This document shows, in pieces, positions 10,850-22,079 of a stretch of 64,000 nucleotides of DNA. Every line of letters begins with the position of its first letter. Within the stretch, counting starts at the first letter, position 1. A model generated the notes under the pieces. That model ran no database searches. It was not told where the DNA came from and saw nothing but the letters and a program-made list of their open reading frames with translations. Source of the DNA: Scolanthus callimorphus (Eukaryota; Cnidaria; Anthozoa; Actiniaria; Edwardsiidae); NCBI GenBank assembly GCA_033964015.1, contig CM066916.1, positions 11,510,501 to 11,574,500 of the forward strand, given 5' to 3'. The position numbers were made by a program, and so were the translations under genes.

Positions 10850-12500
10850 CTATCTTTTTGCGATTTCCATAATCAAGTTCTTGTTTTTGAATCAGAGTAT
10901 TCTTACATCACGCGCGTCAGACGTTTTATTTGTTGAACGCAATTTTTATAGATACACTCCCTCAGTTTGATATACGATTTTTTTTTGCTTTGGGAAAGAA
11001 CAAAATAGAAGGGAGCAGGAGATTTCTGTAGTGAAATGCAAAGGACTCCCTGAAGAATTCAAAACACGTTATGACAACATCAACAAAACTGAAAGCAGCT
11101 TTTAATTTGTTTAATTTGTTTTCATTGTCCTTTGTTTCCAGACGAGACGAGACCTTACCCATGAAGAAAAAGAGGATCGACCAGCAAAGGAAAAAAGCCG
11201 TCCACCTTGTGATTTCGGACAAAACAGACTTAGGTAGTCATCCAGCATCAGAATCTAAACTGCCACTTTGATGACCTACTATACGGCCCTTCTACAATCA
11301 ATTAGATGTTAAGTCATGAAGAGAAACACTAGCCTGAGCATCAGACCCTTCCCCTTTTCGGCAAAATGAGGCAGGGGCAGCCTTTCGTTGTTCTTATTTT
11401 CCCCAAGAAAGCCTGATACTCTGGGTAGTACAAAACGGGATTGTTGGCTGTTATATCAGACTCTTGGGTGTGTCTGGGTCATACAAGTAAGAACCGATTT
11501 TCTTCTGGGTTAGGCCGCCTAACAAATTTCTTACTGTAAGATGCTTTATCAAAAGGAAAAGCTTGAAAATGGGCGAATAGAGAACTAAAGAGTAATGTTC
11601 AACTTATCTTACCTGTTGCTTTTTATGACAAGTTCCGCGGATGATTTGAAACTATGCCTGAATACAGGAATACACCACTTTCACATGGCCGCCGCTCATT
11701 TACGTGAGGCATTCAAACTTTAAAACTATTTGAGATTTTGACATGAAAACTATTAACCGTTATAGCGCCTGATGACTTTCAAAGCATTTGTGGAGCTGAG
11801 ATGAAAACAGCAAATCTTGGACGAGATATAAGGATCTGAAGTTCTCAAAATACACCAAAACGAGGCCAGAGAGGCTTCTAGTGAAAACCCCATACAAAAC
11901 TCTGTATTTGTGGGGTCCTACAATTCCGTCAATATTTAACCAAATTGTACTAAAAGTTTCCGAAACAGTTCTTGAGCAGCAAGTTTTTGACTACAGTAAA
12001 TGTTTCTTTCGCCTTTAATTAGAAAAACTGAATTGTGAAAGTGGTGTATATTTTTATTTAGTGATAATGAATGTTTACCACCATATGCATTGCTACGCGG
12101 TCTCAAAAGTCACTGTTGCGATTGGCAATTTTACGCAAGACCATTGTAATGATTTTCTTGAACCAGAAAGATAAACATTCGAGGCAAGGTATACAAGGGT
12201 AGCTTAAAACCATTTTGGTTGATATGGCAATCAATTTCGACCCACTGAAGTGGCCGAATCCAGCGTTTTGGTTTGATTGACGGCTGAAAATCGCCGCAAT
12301 GCATACAGTGGTAAACTATAGGACACTTTGAAATCTACTGTTAGACATTTAAAACAATATGTATAACATTTATAACATACATTTATGCGTTAATGTTATG
12401 ATTTTATCTACAATTTAGTAATGCCTATGTGAGTGAGTTATGTGTATAAGAAAGTTTATTTTGAATAAAAATGTATTGAATGGTAATATCGTGTTGCGAG
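10850..12500. other. Interior of the CACTA-like element, no convincing gene
   Basis: The only hint of coding is a pyrimidine-rich acceptor-like stretch ending TTTGTTTCCAG near 11,140, followed by a short open frame to about 11,271 rich in Lys and Arg. It could be an exon of a captured gene, but nothing identifies it. The remainder is AT-rich and featureless. Confidence 0.35.
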
Positions 12501-12519
12501 TTTAACTAATGCTGAGAGA

Positions 12520-13318
12520 TCGTGACGCACGGGAAAGCCGAATTATCCGGCAAAAATCCTACAGGGAAAATGCAGTGAAAACGCGAATTATCCGGCAAAA
12601 TCCTACAGGGATAATGCAGGGAAAACGCGAATTATCGGCGAAAATTATGCACGGAAAATGCAGGAAAACGCGAATTATCCAGCGGAAATCCTACAGGGAT
12701 AATGTAGGGAAAACGCGAATTATCCAGCAAAATCCTACAGGGATAATGCAGGGAAAACGCGAATTATCCGGCGAAAATTATGCACGGAAAATGCAGGAAA
12801 ACGCGAATTATCCGGCGGAAATCCTACAGGGATAATGTAGGGAAAACGCGAATTATCCAGCAAAATCCTACAGGGATAATGTAGGGAAAACGCGAATTAT
12901 CCGACGGAAATTATGTAAGGAAAATGCGGGAAAACGCGAATTATCCGGCAACATCCTACAGGGATAATGTAGGGAAAACGCGAATTATCCGGCTAAAATC
13001 CAACAAGGATAATTTAAGGAAAACGCGAATGTTCTATTTGGGAAAACGTGAGAGGTGATAACTGGAAAACTCACGTGTTCCAGCCGTTTTCCTCAAACAG
13101 ACAACGCCAGGAAAAGTCGCATAATGCTGAATTTTGCCAAGTAGTAAAACGTACAGGTAAACGGCACGTTTTCTGCCTCGGGAAAATTGACAGGAAAATG
13201 CATGGGAAAACGCGCGTTTTACTGATGGATAAATAGAGGAAAACGCCAAGATTATGTTACGTTTTCGGCGAGTTTTCCTCGCATTATCCGAACGGAAAAT
13301 GCGGACTTTTTTGCCGTG
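12520..13318. repeat. About 45-55-bp tandem array, right subterminal satellite of the CACTA-like element
   Basis: The motif AAAACGCGAATTATCC recurs about ten times between 12,580 and 12,990, alternating with CCTACAGGGATAATG and TTATGCACGGAAAATGCAGG. More diverged units continue to the right TIR. In the inverse orientation the units resemble the left array, as expected for paired transposase-binding subterminal repeats. Confidence 0.88.
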
Positions 13319-13425
13319 CTACAAACTACTGGTGGCCAGAGGTGTCAGGCACCGTAGATGGTACTTCTACAGCAAAGTGTACTTGGATAATCAAGCTGGC
13401 CACTGTTCCTTTTATGTTAATGTGA
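13319..13425. repeat. Right half of the dispersed repeat split by the CACTA-like insertion
   Basis: From CTACAAACTACTGG to AAGCTGGCCACTGTT this matches 15,514-15,600. With 2,964-2,982 it reconstitutes the uninterrupted repeat, which supports the transposon boundaries. Confidence 0.8.
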
Positions 13426-14436
13426 GAACAGCTCTCAACCAATCAGAGCGCGCGAACTACCTCAGCTATTTCATAAAATTGCGCGGAGCAAAAAGACTTT
13501 TCTCTTAGGGAAGCGCACTTTATAAGTATCCAGTTTAGGGGGTTGGGTACCGAGATTTTCGGCTGCCGATATCTCGCAAAATAATATACACCTATTTCAA
13601 TTAACGTTGCTCTGCAAAACGTAAAACCATGAACCATGCATCATAATGAAGACGCTACTTCTCGTATTTTCCCCGAGTTTGGCAAACCAAACTAAACTAA
13701 AACCACCCAATGGCACTTTGTTTACTACTTTGAGTTGAGACACAATTTGGCGTGAACCGCTTCGTTTTAGGCAGGAATTACCATTACGACTTATGAAACA
13801 GGTGTATGAATCATGACGAAAACCTACCGTTGTATTCTACACGAAGAGAACAACACATTTCTGCAATAAGATCGGGTATCACATATTTTGTGCTTCGAGA
13901 AAATAGCCACTGGATACTTATGGGGGGTGGTAGTACCCGATACCCCACCACCTCATTCACCATCCCTGATACCTAACGAGTGCCGTTGTTTTGACCTCTT
14001 CCCTTACGGACGTTAGAAATGCGACAGAAGCAGTCTATGGCATCGCCTTCCCTATTCACAGCTATTTCAAGAAACGTTATCGCTTGAGTGCTCAAGCTTA
14101 TGTAATCGGATCGCTAGGCAACATGGGCAAAAAGCTAACGAAGCAATAATGTTTGTAGATAAGCCAAAGCACATGTTCAGTACATTATTCACGATTCTTT
14201 TTCTTGTCATGTGTCCGCTGTACTGGATCGGCTTTCGCCGACGTTTCTTGAAATAGCTGTATCTCGCAATGCATAATCACATCCTCGTCGGTATTACCGA
14301 TCCCATTAAAAACCCTAACGAACTTCATGATAAATGATGGCCATGTATTTAATCTACTTAGAATACAATCAGTTTATTTCGACACGTCAAAATACCTAAG
14401 TTGAATCAAAGTAGTAAAGAAGTAAAGTAAACAGAA
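13426..14436. other. Intergenic, no gene seen
   Basis: It contains a CCAATCAGAGCGCGCG repeat end (13,438-13,453), loosely repeated GATACC runs near 13,935-13,985 and related TATCTCGCA segments near 13,570 and 14,262. No credible coding region was found. Confidence 0.5.
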
Positions 14437-15114
14437 AAATATTTTTGGTCGGGGATGATCGTCGGAAATGTTCAGTCTCACCCCTAAGAGATACCAAACA
14501 TGACGTGGCTCAAATAGTTTGTTACCCTAAAAGATACCCCACAAGATGAGGCCTTATATGCCAAGTAGGTGCGAAGGAAACAGGTAACAGGTAAAAGATA
14601 CCCACCATGCAATTTCCGTGTTTGACTAAAATGCTGCCATTAATGTTGTCTAATTTATCGTCTTCTCATCGAGTAATCTCTCTTTCTTACACGGTTTTTA
14701 GAAGCACCATCATGACACAAAACAATTTGGACACATATTTCGGCCCTAAAAGATACCAAGCTCCCTAAAATTTATCGAAGATCACGATCACCCTAAAGCC
14801 GGCTATTCACTAGTGAAGTAAGCGGAGACGGTGAAGGAGACGGAGACGTAAGAGCTTACGTTCGTGTGAAAATCGGCCGTGACAGTAGCGACGTAAGCGG
14901 AGACGTAAGAAAAAGGAAACCTTCCGTTCTGCTTCCTTCACGCTTATGTCTCCTTGTCCGTCTCAGTTCTTTGATTTTCACATGAATGCAAACGTCCTTA
15001 CGTCTCCTTCTCCGTCTCCGCTTACTTCACTAGTGAAAAGCCGGCTTAAAAGATACCAAACCCCCGTGATTTTAACCCTAAAAGATATGACGATCATCCC
15101 CGACCAAAAAATAT
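14437..15114. mobile_element. MITE with TTGGTCGGGGATGATCGTC ends and internal AAAAGATACC repeats
   Basis: The left end (14,437-14,465) and right end (15,087-15,114) are inverted copies of ATTTTTTGGTCGGGGATGAT. The interior repeats a CCCTAAAAGATACC motif about six times, unevenly spaced. It is interrupted by a second MITE at 14,798-15,046. Confidence 0.8.
14798..15046. mobile_element. MITE nested in the preceding MITE
   Basis: The two ends form inverted repeats of about 55 bp, from GCCGGCTATTCACTAGTGAA through GGAGACGGAGACGTAAG. The host element's CTAAAA motif flanks both sides. Non-coding. Confidence 0.85.
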
Positions 15115-15489
15115 GGAAGCCCCCCCCCCCCACGGGCAATGCGACTCTTGCTGCAATCTCAGACATTTCACCCTCTTCACTAGTTCACTAGATCGGCCCA
15201 CGTTTTTCAGTGCGAAGTAAATATATGTTGAAACATTGGTAACAATTACATGAAGTGATAGAATTCAAATCAATTACTGGACATAAAGACTAGCATCCTG
15301 CAAGTTGTACTGCTTGTATTTTTATTTCACGGATTTCGGTATTTCTCATATGTAACAACACACTTAGATAAAGCCAAGACAGCCACAATTTTGCTGAATT
15401 AGTATGGCGAGCTAGTATTTTAGCTTACTGTGATCAGATAATTCTCGAAGACGCTTTTATTTCATAAAGTCTTTATTAAATTAATTAAA

Positions 15490-15602
15490 GCATATATAAA
15501 AACCATCGGAGAACAACTCCTACAAACTACTGGAGGTCAAGTCAGGTGTCAGGCACCGTAAAAGGCAAAGTGTACTTGGGTAATCAAGCTGGCCACTGTT
15601 TC
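15490..15602. repeat. Uninterrupted copy of the repeat targeted by the CACTA-like element (empty site)
   Basis: It reads CATCGGAGAACAACTCCTAC straight into AAACTACTGGAGG, where the related locus carries the transposon between CTA duplications. It lies 96 bp before the Penelope-like ORF and may belong to its 5' flank. Confidence 0.75.
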
Positions 15603-15697
15603 AACTCGCGCACGCTCAGTGTACGTTACCTATAGTGATAGCTGATAGCTGATAGCTGTATAGTGATAGCTGTACTGCTGCAGAGTATCACTGTGCC

Positions 15698-17947
15698 ATG
15701 AACATTATTTCTGAATTGAACTCTAATTTGCATCACGAAATCAAATCTATTAAAGATGCAAAGTTCGCCTCTCTGCGTAACACAGCGAGATCTGCCACTG
15801 ATGATGTTACAGTCCAACCTGTTGTATCAGCGATAAGAACTGTTGTCACTATTCCCGCTGACTTGCCGCTTTCTGATGCTGAAAATACCGTCCTCAGCAA
15901 AGGTCTTACGTTTGTCCCTGAAAATAACAAGGTTGATGAATACGAGGTTAAATCTGATAGCGAGAAGTTTTTTCGCCGTCTCCGTCTCGAGGCTCATTTT
16001 CATGACCAGGAAGGTGTACAAGAACAGGATGATGATCCTTTCGCTAAATTTGAGAACAAGACCTCTACATGGACACCTAAGGATGGACGTTTTACTGCCC
16101 TTGACCACTACGTCGACCGTTGTCGTCGTAGCATCAATTCTTTGAATTTCAAGAGACGCATCACCACCTCGAATCTCTCTTCTGAAGAGAAGCAAGCTTT
16201 ACGGTCTTTACGACAACGGCGGGACATCATTATCAAACCAGCGGACAAGGGAGGCGCAGTTGTGGTTTGGCAACGCGAACTCTACATCCAAGAAGCTAAC
16301 CGGCAACTATCTGACAATCGTTTTTACGAACGACTCGACTCTGATCCAACAAGAGAGTATCAGAAGGTTGTCAAAGACAATATCAAGAACATGATCGCTA
16401 CTTGTGCCTTACCACCCACGGCTAAGCACCTTATAGTAACCACGCCCCGTACCTCGCGTTTCTATATGCTGCCCAAGATTCATAAAGACAACAACCCCGG
16501 ACGTCCTATAGTGTCTGCTTGCAGCTGTCCGACGGAAAACATCGCAGCATACCTTGATGAGATAATGGCCCCGTTCGTGAGAAACCTGCCAACTTATGTT
16601 AAAGACACCAACCACGCCTTAAACATCTTCAATGAATTCCGCTTCGATGAAACCAGTTCCAAGCCATGTTTTCTGTTCACTATGGACGTTAAGTCTTTGT
16701 ACACCGTCATCCCCAACAACAGCGGATTACAGGCGCTCGCCCACTTCCTGGAGAGACGCACGGTGCAGGAACCTCCCACGGCCACCCTTACTCGTCTCGC
16801 CGAACTGGTTCTCACCCTCAATGCCTTCAAGTTTAACGGTGACAACTATCGACAAATTGGTGGTGTTGCTATGGGCAGTAAAATGGGCCCTAACTATGCA
16901 TGTCTCTTTGTTGGATATGTAGAAGAGCAAATCCGCACGCAATTCACCGGCTTTTTCCCTCAACTTCAGAAGCGTTATATTGATGACGTAGTGGGTGCTG
17001 CACAATGTGATCGTCGTGATCTTGAAGGATTTATAGAGTACGTCTCCAATTTCCATCCTGCCCTGGAGTTTACTTCTATCATCAGTGAACTCGGACTGCC
17101 TTTTCTCGACATCCAGTTGCGAATATCTAATCACAGCATTCAGACATCAATTTACTACAAAGAGACTGACACACACAACTACCTCGACTTTACGTCACAC
17201 CACCCCGGCCATTGTAAACGGGCTATCCCATACAGCCAGTTTCTCCGTCTCCGTTGTCTCTGTTCAGATGATAACGACTTCCTCGTCAAGTCAAGTGAGA
17301 TGCAACATTTCTTCACAGCTCGTGGTTATCCAGCTGCGCAACTCGAGAATGACCTTAACAGAGTTTTAACAGTTACACGTCAAGACGCCCTTACGGCATC
17401 CCGGCATGAGGACAGCACAGACCGCGTTCCGTTGGTACTTACTTACAACAACTTTAACGCCATTACCAAACAGATACTCATGAAGAACTTTAACATCTTA
17501 ACCACTGATCCAGACACACGCAGGATTTTCCCTGAGTCGCCACTTATATCCTACCGCCGCGACAAGAATCTCAGGGATATCCTCGTGCACTCTAGTGTCG
17601 GTTCGTCAACATCATCGGATGCCGGAACGTTCCCGTGTAACCGACCACGCTGTCAGACGTGCAAACACACCACTTCTCAGACTATCATACAAGGTCCCAA
17701 AAGCAGATACACCATCAACGATCGCTTCACCTGTCGGTCTGAGAATGTGGTGTATTGCATCTGCTGCACCCGTTGTACTTCTCTTTACATTGGTGAAACC
17801 GGTCGTTCTTTACGCGAACGAGTTGGAGATCACCTTCGCAGTATCAAGAAAGAAAAAAGAAAACATTTCCTGGTTTCCCCGTGGCCGAACATTTTAACTC
17901 TGCATCGCACTCTATTGACAATCTTAGGGTATGCGGCCTCCGTTTAA
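15698..17947 (+). CDS. Penelope-like element polyprotein: RT plus GIY-YIG endonuclease
   Basis: A 749-residue ORF. The N-terminal part has K-P-A-D-K-G-G-A-V-V-V near residue 181 and F-Y-M-L-P-K-I-H-K near 257, both characteristic of Penelope-like RTs. RT core motifs are G-V-A-M-G-S-K-M-G-P near 388 and R-Y-I-D-D-V-V near 425. A Cys-rich linker (C-N-R-P-R-C-Q-T-C) precedes a GIY-YIG nuclease near 685-720 (V-V-Y-C-I-C-C, Y-I-G-E-T-G-R, R-V-G-D-H). A one-base shift in the A-rich run near 17,850 moves the last part of the nuclease into another frame (17,881-18,108). The RT copies the element and the nuclease nicks the target. The element is probably inactive. Confidence 0.93.
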   Translation: MNIISELNSNLHHEIKSIKDAKFASLRNTARSATDDVTVQPVVSAIRTVVTIPADLPLSDAENTVLSKGLTFVPENNKVDEYEVKSDSEKFFRRLRLEAHFHDQEGVQEQDDDPFAKFENKTSTWTPKDGRFTALDHYVDRCRRSINSLNFKRRITTSNLSSEEKQALRSLRQRRDIIIKPADKGGAVVVWQRELYIQEANRQLSDNRFYERLDSDPTREYQKVVKDNIKNMIATCALPPTAKHLIVTTPRTSRFYMLPKIHKDNNPGRPIVSACSCPTENIAAYLDEIMAPFVRNLPTYVKDTNHALNIFNEFRFDETSSKPCFLFTMDVKSLYTVIPNNSGLQALAHFLERRTVQEPPTATLTRLAELVLTLNAFKFNGDNYRQIGGVAMGSKMGPNYACLFVGYVEEQIRTQFTGFFPQLQKRYIDDVVGAAQCDRRDLEGFIEYVSNFHPALEFTSIISELGLPFLDIQLRISNHSIQTSIYYKETDTHNYLDFTSHHPGHCKRAIPYSQFLRLRCLCSDDNDFLVKSSEMQHFFTARGYPAAQLENDLNRVLTVTRQDALTASRHEDSTDRVPLVLTYNNFNAITKQILMKNFNILTTDPDTRRIFPESPLISYRRDKNLRDILVHSSVGSSTSSDAGTFPCNRPRCQTCKHTTSQTIIQGPKSRYTINDRFTCRSENVVYCICCTRCTSLYIGETGRSLRERVGDHLRSIKKEKRKHFLVSPWPNILTLHRTLLTILGYAASV

Positions 17948-18108
17948 GCCACGGGGACAACTACCATCGCAAACACCAGGAGATGGAACTTATCTTTAAC
18001 TTGGAACTCTTAGCCCACGTGGACTCAACATCAATTTCCACTATCTCTGACTGTTCGAACTCATCTAGAGAGCGCGCGCTATTTGTTTTAGCGCGCGCTT
18101 TCCGTTAG
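17881..18108 (+). pseudogene. C-terminal end of the Penelope-like endonuclease in a shifted frame
   Basis: This frame supplies V-A-E-H-F-N-S-A-S-H-S-I-D-N-L, the usual H-F-N and H-S end of the GIY-YIG domain in Penelope-like elements. The main ORF has lost it through the frameshift near 17,850. The true C-terminus is unclear. Confidence 0.8.
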
Positions 18109-18431
18109 GATTTTAGCATGGCGAATACCGCCTTTTTACACACTGATGAAGGGCCATGCCCGAAACGTTTGTATCAAATTATACTGACACTTTTTCAATT
18201 TATTGATTCGATTTTATACCATTTCTTTACAAGTGTCACGCATCACCCGGAGTTTTAACTCTATCTTATTATAGTCAATACAGTCAATATAGTCAACAGC
18301 CAGCTCAACTGCAAAACGAAGAACGGTGTGTACCTCATTAATGTAGACTAAAATATGAAAATCCGCGAACGAGGTATTTTGCCAAGCTGGATCCTGATAA
18401 ACGGACCTGTCAACCAGTTGAACTGAGAAAA
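18109..18431. other. Penelope-like element 3' flank
   Basis: No reading frame. It contains a short perfect GCGCGCGCT inverted repeat just upstream (18,072-18,104) and an ACACTGATGAAGGGCCATG stretch, which looks like the structured RNA end (hammerhead-like CTGATGA core) often present at Penelope-like termini. The ribozyme reading is an inference from the CTGATGA and GAAAC cores alone. Confidence 0.4.
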
Positions 18432-18604
18432 ATATATATAATGAAAGGTCGACGAACAGCTTAAACGATGATTATTTAATACGATATTTCAATCGGCCAT
18501 TACCGATCTTCTTCAAAACCTGAAGAAGATCGGTAATGGCCGATTGAAATATCGTATTAAATAATCATCGTTTAAGCTGTTCGTCGACCTTCATTATATA
18601 TATG
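18432..18604. repeat. Near-perfect palindrome with 84-bp arms
   Basis: Left arm 18,432-18,515 and right arm 18,521-18,604 are reverse complements differing by one A, with the loop AAACC. It sits between a Penelope-like element's 3' side and a second Penelope-like endonuclease fragment. Inverted terminal copies are known for this class of element; a chimeric-assembly hairpin is the alternative. Confidence 0.9.
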
Positions 18605-18874
18605 TACCTCATTACTTGTAAGAGATGCGAAAAGCAGTACGTTGGGGAAACGAGCTGCTCTCTACACGCACGCTTTCGCACACATAAGTGCACTATTAAG
18701 AAATGGGCCAAATATGCGGCCCATTTCAACACATGCAACGCGGGACACGCTCTAGAAGATCTGAAGATTAAATGTATCAAGCGGGTTTCCTTCTCTTACA
18801 TTTCTATAGTCAATACAGAAACGTGTACATCCGTCACTCTTGCAACCCAAAAGTACTGGAATAGAAAACACTGA
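18602..18874 (+). pseudogene. Second Penelope-like element: GIY-YIG endonuclease fragment
   Basis: The 90-residue frame starts Y-L-I-T-C-K-R-C with Y-V-G-E-T-S-C-S-L and has A-A-H-F-N-T-C near residue 40, so it is the C-terminal GIY-YIG domain of a different Penelope-like element. There is no RT upstream; the palindrome sits instead. It is a truncated relic. Confidence 0.82.
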
Positions 18875-20798
18875 TTTAGCTTAACAAAACAAGATTTAGT
18901 ATCATTGTTATTGCCGTATAAGCAGAAAACATATCAAATACGTATTTGAGGTTGTCGGACATTTTCTAATTTTCTGTAAGTATACAAGCATCTCTGAAAA
19001 AAAAATACAATTTAGCATACAGCAGGGGTCTGTCAGGAGCCTATGGCCAAAAAATTCACGAAATCGAGGAGTCACAAGATATGTCTATCATAATGGATCT
19101 AATTTATCATAGCGCATGATAATAACCTTTGCAAAGGGTAAAGATAGGTAAAACAAAACGAATAGTGGACTTTGTTTATATTCGGTTTTAACATTGCAGG
19201 CAAAGAAAAGCATTCAGTACTCATTGAGATGGTGTTGGGCGAATTATTTCGTGTGTCGTGAGCTCTCAGGACTTTCCATGTGTAACAGCCGGGCTTTTAA
19301 CACCGGTTCGTATTAGAATGGCTCATATTCGGCGAAGGAATTCGATTCGCAAACACACGACGCGAGCGCTGGGACAGAACTAAATTTATTTCACGTCACA
19401 CGACTTCATACACGTGCAATCTTCTCACAAATATGGTCTCGATTTCCAAATACGGCAAAAGCACACAGCGATCCCTAATGTAGGAAATAACAAGACTCGC
19501 ATTATCCAAAGAAGGCAACAGCCAACTGATTTTACCTAGTGCTACACCACACTAAAACACCATAACACTTGAGACTTGAAACTGGCTAAGGAAGCCCTTC
19601 CTTAACAATACTTGAAAACTACACACTCGGATAACATGCGCACTCCTCCTCAAACTACACGCACGCACACACACGCAAATAAAAGTCATTGTCCATTTCA
19701 CACTGTCACACATGGATTCAGGTTTTATCTCTTCCCAGAGCCTCTTGCAAAGAGGCACATAACGTATTAGGCTCTGGGAACGAGATTGGGTTTCAACTAT
19801 TCAGCTATTCGTCTGGAAAAACTAGTCAAGTCATTAACGGTGAAAAGGTAGCAACAAGTTGTATTGCTTAATCTTTCTGAACAATTACTCGAAATTTCAC
19901 GTGCCAAAGTTGAGTTGTGTTGAAGGGATTCAACACAACACAACGTTGGCTTTGACCAAACTTAGAAAAAGTAAATAATGTCCAACACGGGAAGCGCAAG
20001 ACTCTCTTTTTAATCTTTGATATTGATATTGATTTAAAAACCCACATATACGTGTCTGCATCGCGTAATAACACTGAAAACTTTCAAAACACTCAAGAGT
20101 TTAGTCAACCTTTTCGTTTAACGTCGATTAGATGAAATTGTTTCAATGCTATTGGTGGGCGAGTAGTTTAAGGTAAAGTGATATTGGATCTAAAAGTAAC
20201 TCGACATTTCTCTGTCCTTGAATATTGTGCTGTTTTTATAACAACTGCGTAAGAAGTAGCGAAAGGAATTCGGTGTTTTATCTAGAGCCTCTGTCATCTC
20301 GGGTAAGTAAAATGTTGTCCTTTGTAAATCTTCTTGTCGCGAGTGCTTTTATACGGTAAGATATCGCAAACTTGTTTCGTATTTGGACGCAAGAAATTTA
20401 AAATCTCATCCTGTACGTTTTACTGCATGGCAATATGGCAATAGTAAAATAGGTTCAACAATTAACCTTTTTATATTTTGATATCCAAATTGTACACATT
20501 TGCGCTATACATTAACACTAGTCTTTATCACTGGACAAATTCGCCATGTTCTCCATACGGGCGTCCGAAATTTGTCTGGTGGATGTGTGGATACAAGGGC
20601 TTGACCTGCAAAAAATGTATTTATAATTATATAGCGATAGGCTCCAATTAAATAACGGAAAAGCTAATTTGTCCTTGGAATACTTATATTACTGCAATGC
20701 ATTATAGACGCTGCCACAAAAATAAGAAGGCTTTCAGTGCAACGATTCTGTTAAAATATGAAAATAAGGCTTTCATCTTAAATACCTAAACAAGTCAG

Positions 20799-20805
<7 letters not shown>
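18875..20805. other. Gene-poor stretch
   Basis: No coding region I can support. There is a small hairpin at 19,735-19,784 (CCAGAGCCT/AGGCTCTGG arms) and a consensus-like splice donor GGTAAGTAA at 20,309, which could end a non-coding 5' exon of an unseen upstream gene. No partner exon was found. Confidence 0.4.
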
Positions 20806-20833
<28 letters not shown>

Positions 20834-21062
20834 CTGAGTCAATAGCCCATGAGGGCGAGAGGAATAATTGTTTTAGTCAAATCACACTAGTAGGTCAGTT
20901 TGTATAGCCCAAAACGTTTTCTGGTCTGGTCATTTGCCATTTTCTGGCATTTAATTCCGACACTTTTCGCTACTAGTAGACTATTATAACTTATAGCCTA
21001 CTAGTAGCTCAACCAATCAGAACGCAGCATTGACAATAGCACACTAGTGTGATTTGACTAAA
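20806..21062. mobile_element. MITE with AGTCAAATCACACTAGT ends and terminal hairpin
   Basis: TIRs are TTAGTCAAATCACACTAGT (near 20,873) and ACTAGTGTGATTTGACTAA (21,043-21,062). Left of the first TIR a hairpin of ACAATTATTCCTCG against CGAGAGGAATAATTGT encloses a GGGCT/AGCCC stem and appears to belong to the same unit. Non-coding. Confidence 0.75.
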
Positions 21063-22079
21063 TCTCATTATCTCACTTAAACTAGTTTTTCATATACATA
21101 AGAAACCCGTTCATAAGACCGTTGACGCGGAAACTTAGTCTTTTTATACAGTTTATGCAACCATAGGTTAACATCTCAAAATTTCAGAACTACTGTGATA
21201 TTTGAACAGCATCGTTTCTCAAAGCCTTTATTGTTATTCGGTTATTCGCCACATTGTTGGAGTAGAATTAAGGAAACAGAGACGAAAACATAGCAAAAAG
21301 GGCTATCAGATGTATTCTCAAGTGACCATTTTGTTCTCGAACGAGCTAAAAACAACTTAACTGAGTAATAGTTCTTCTAAAGCTACGTAGGTTTTTAGGA
21401 AAATACAGCCAATCAGAATGCAGGAATGGCGTTGTATATTCGGCGGTATTCCATTCAACCTTCCCATCGTGCACAGTATTTTCGTAAACGTTGCCTTTAG
21501 TTTTCTGTAGCGTGGTATAAAATAGTTATACAATGAATTCTCGTGGCGTACTGCAGAATGTCCCATGTACATTTTCTAGTGAATCTTGAAAAGAAAAGAA
21601 ATCATTAGACGTTTTTTTTATTTAATCAATATTTAAGGACAATTACCTCAAAAGCTATTCAGCTTATCAAGGAGGCTCTTGCTGATAGCAATAATATTTT
21701 ACAAAATAGTGAGAAGGCACAAAAGTTACACAAAACGATTAGACGAACAGATAAATGCATTGACTTCTTGAAAAGATCAACATTAAAATTCAATTGCAGA
21801 TTTTGTCACCAAATAATGGTTTTGGCGGACATTTTACTCGTTGCTTGTATTTATTCCTCACTCCTGCGGGGCTCGGAAAAATACGTCCGCAACTCGTAAA
21901 ATATCCGCCCGTGCCGGTAAGTTACATGAAAAAACATATAATAATGTAATTATTTCGTTCTGTTTTCTAGTTAACAAGGAAAGTTGTACAGCAAGAGGCG
22001 CGATATGACGAAGGTAAATGCGTGAACCGTCAGAAAGAAAATTATATATGATTTGTGCTCATGCGTCTCCTAAAATGTC
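21063..22079. other. Intergenic with one dispersed repeat
   Basis: From about 21,400 to 21,520 (minus orientation) it matches the repeat found before both cytokine-like genes at about 33,870 and 42,010 (CCAATCAGAATGCAGGA, GTGCACAGTATT). The rest shows nothing I can name. Confidence 0.5.

Larger units (their letters stand above)
2983..13318. mobile_element. Large non-autonomous CACTA-like DNA transposon with subterminal satellites
   Basis: The left end CACGGCAAAAAAGTCCGC (2,983-3,000) is the reverse complement of the right end (13,301-13,318), and similarity continues for about 25 bp with one mismatch. Both ends are flanked by CTA (2,980-2,982 and 13,319-13,321). A related locus at 15,490-15,602 shows the same flanks joined without the insert. 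CAC termini, a 3-bp duplication and subterminal arrays that are inverted versions of each other (GCGTTTTCCTCGCATTTTC on the left, gaaaatgcgggaaaacgc on the right) match the CACTA/CMC superfamily. Without the nested LINE the element is about 5.7 kb. No transposase was found, so it is non-autonomous or an autonomous element emptied of its gene. Confidence 0.82.

Noticed and set aside
11071..11271. Small Lys/Arg-rich coding gene
   Set aside because: Only a possible splice acceptor supports it; no homology or conserved feature visible.
13319..13425. tRNA-derived SINE
   Set aside because: TGGCCAGAGG resembles an A box, but no B box at proper spacing is present.
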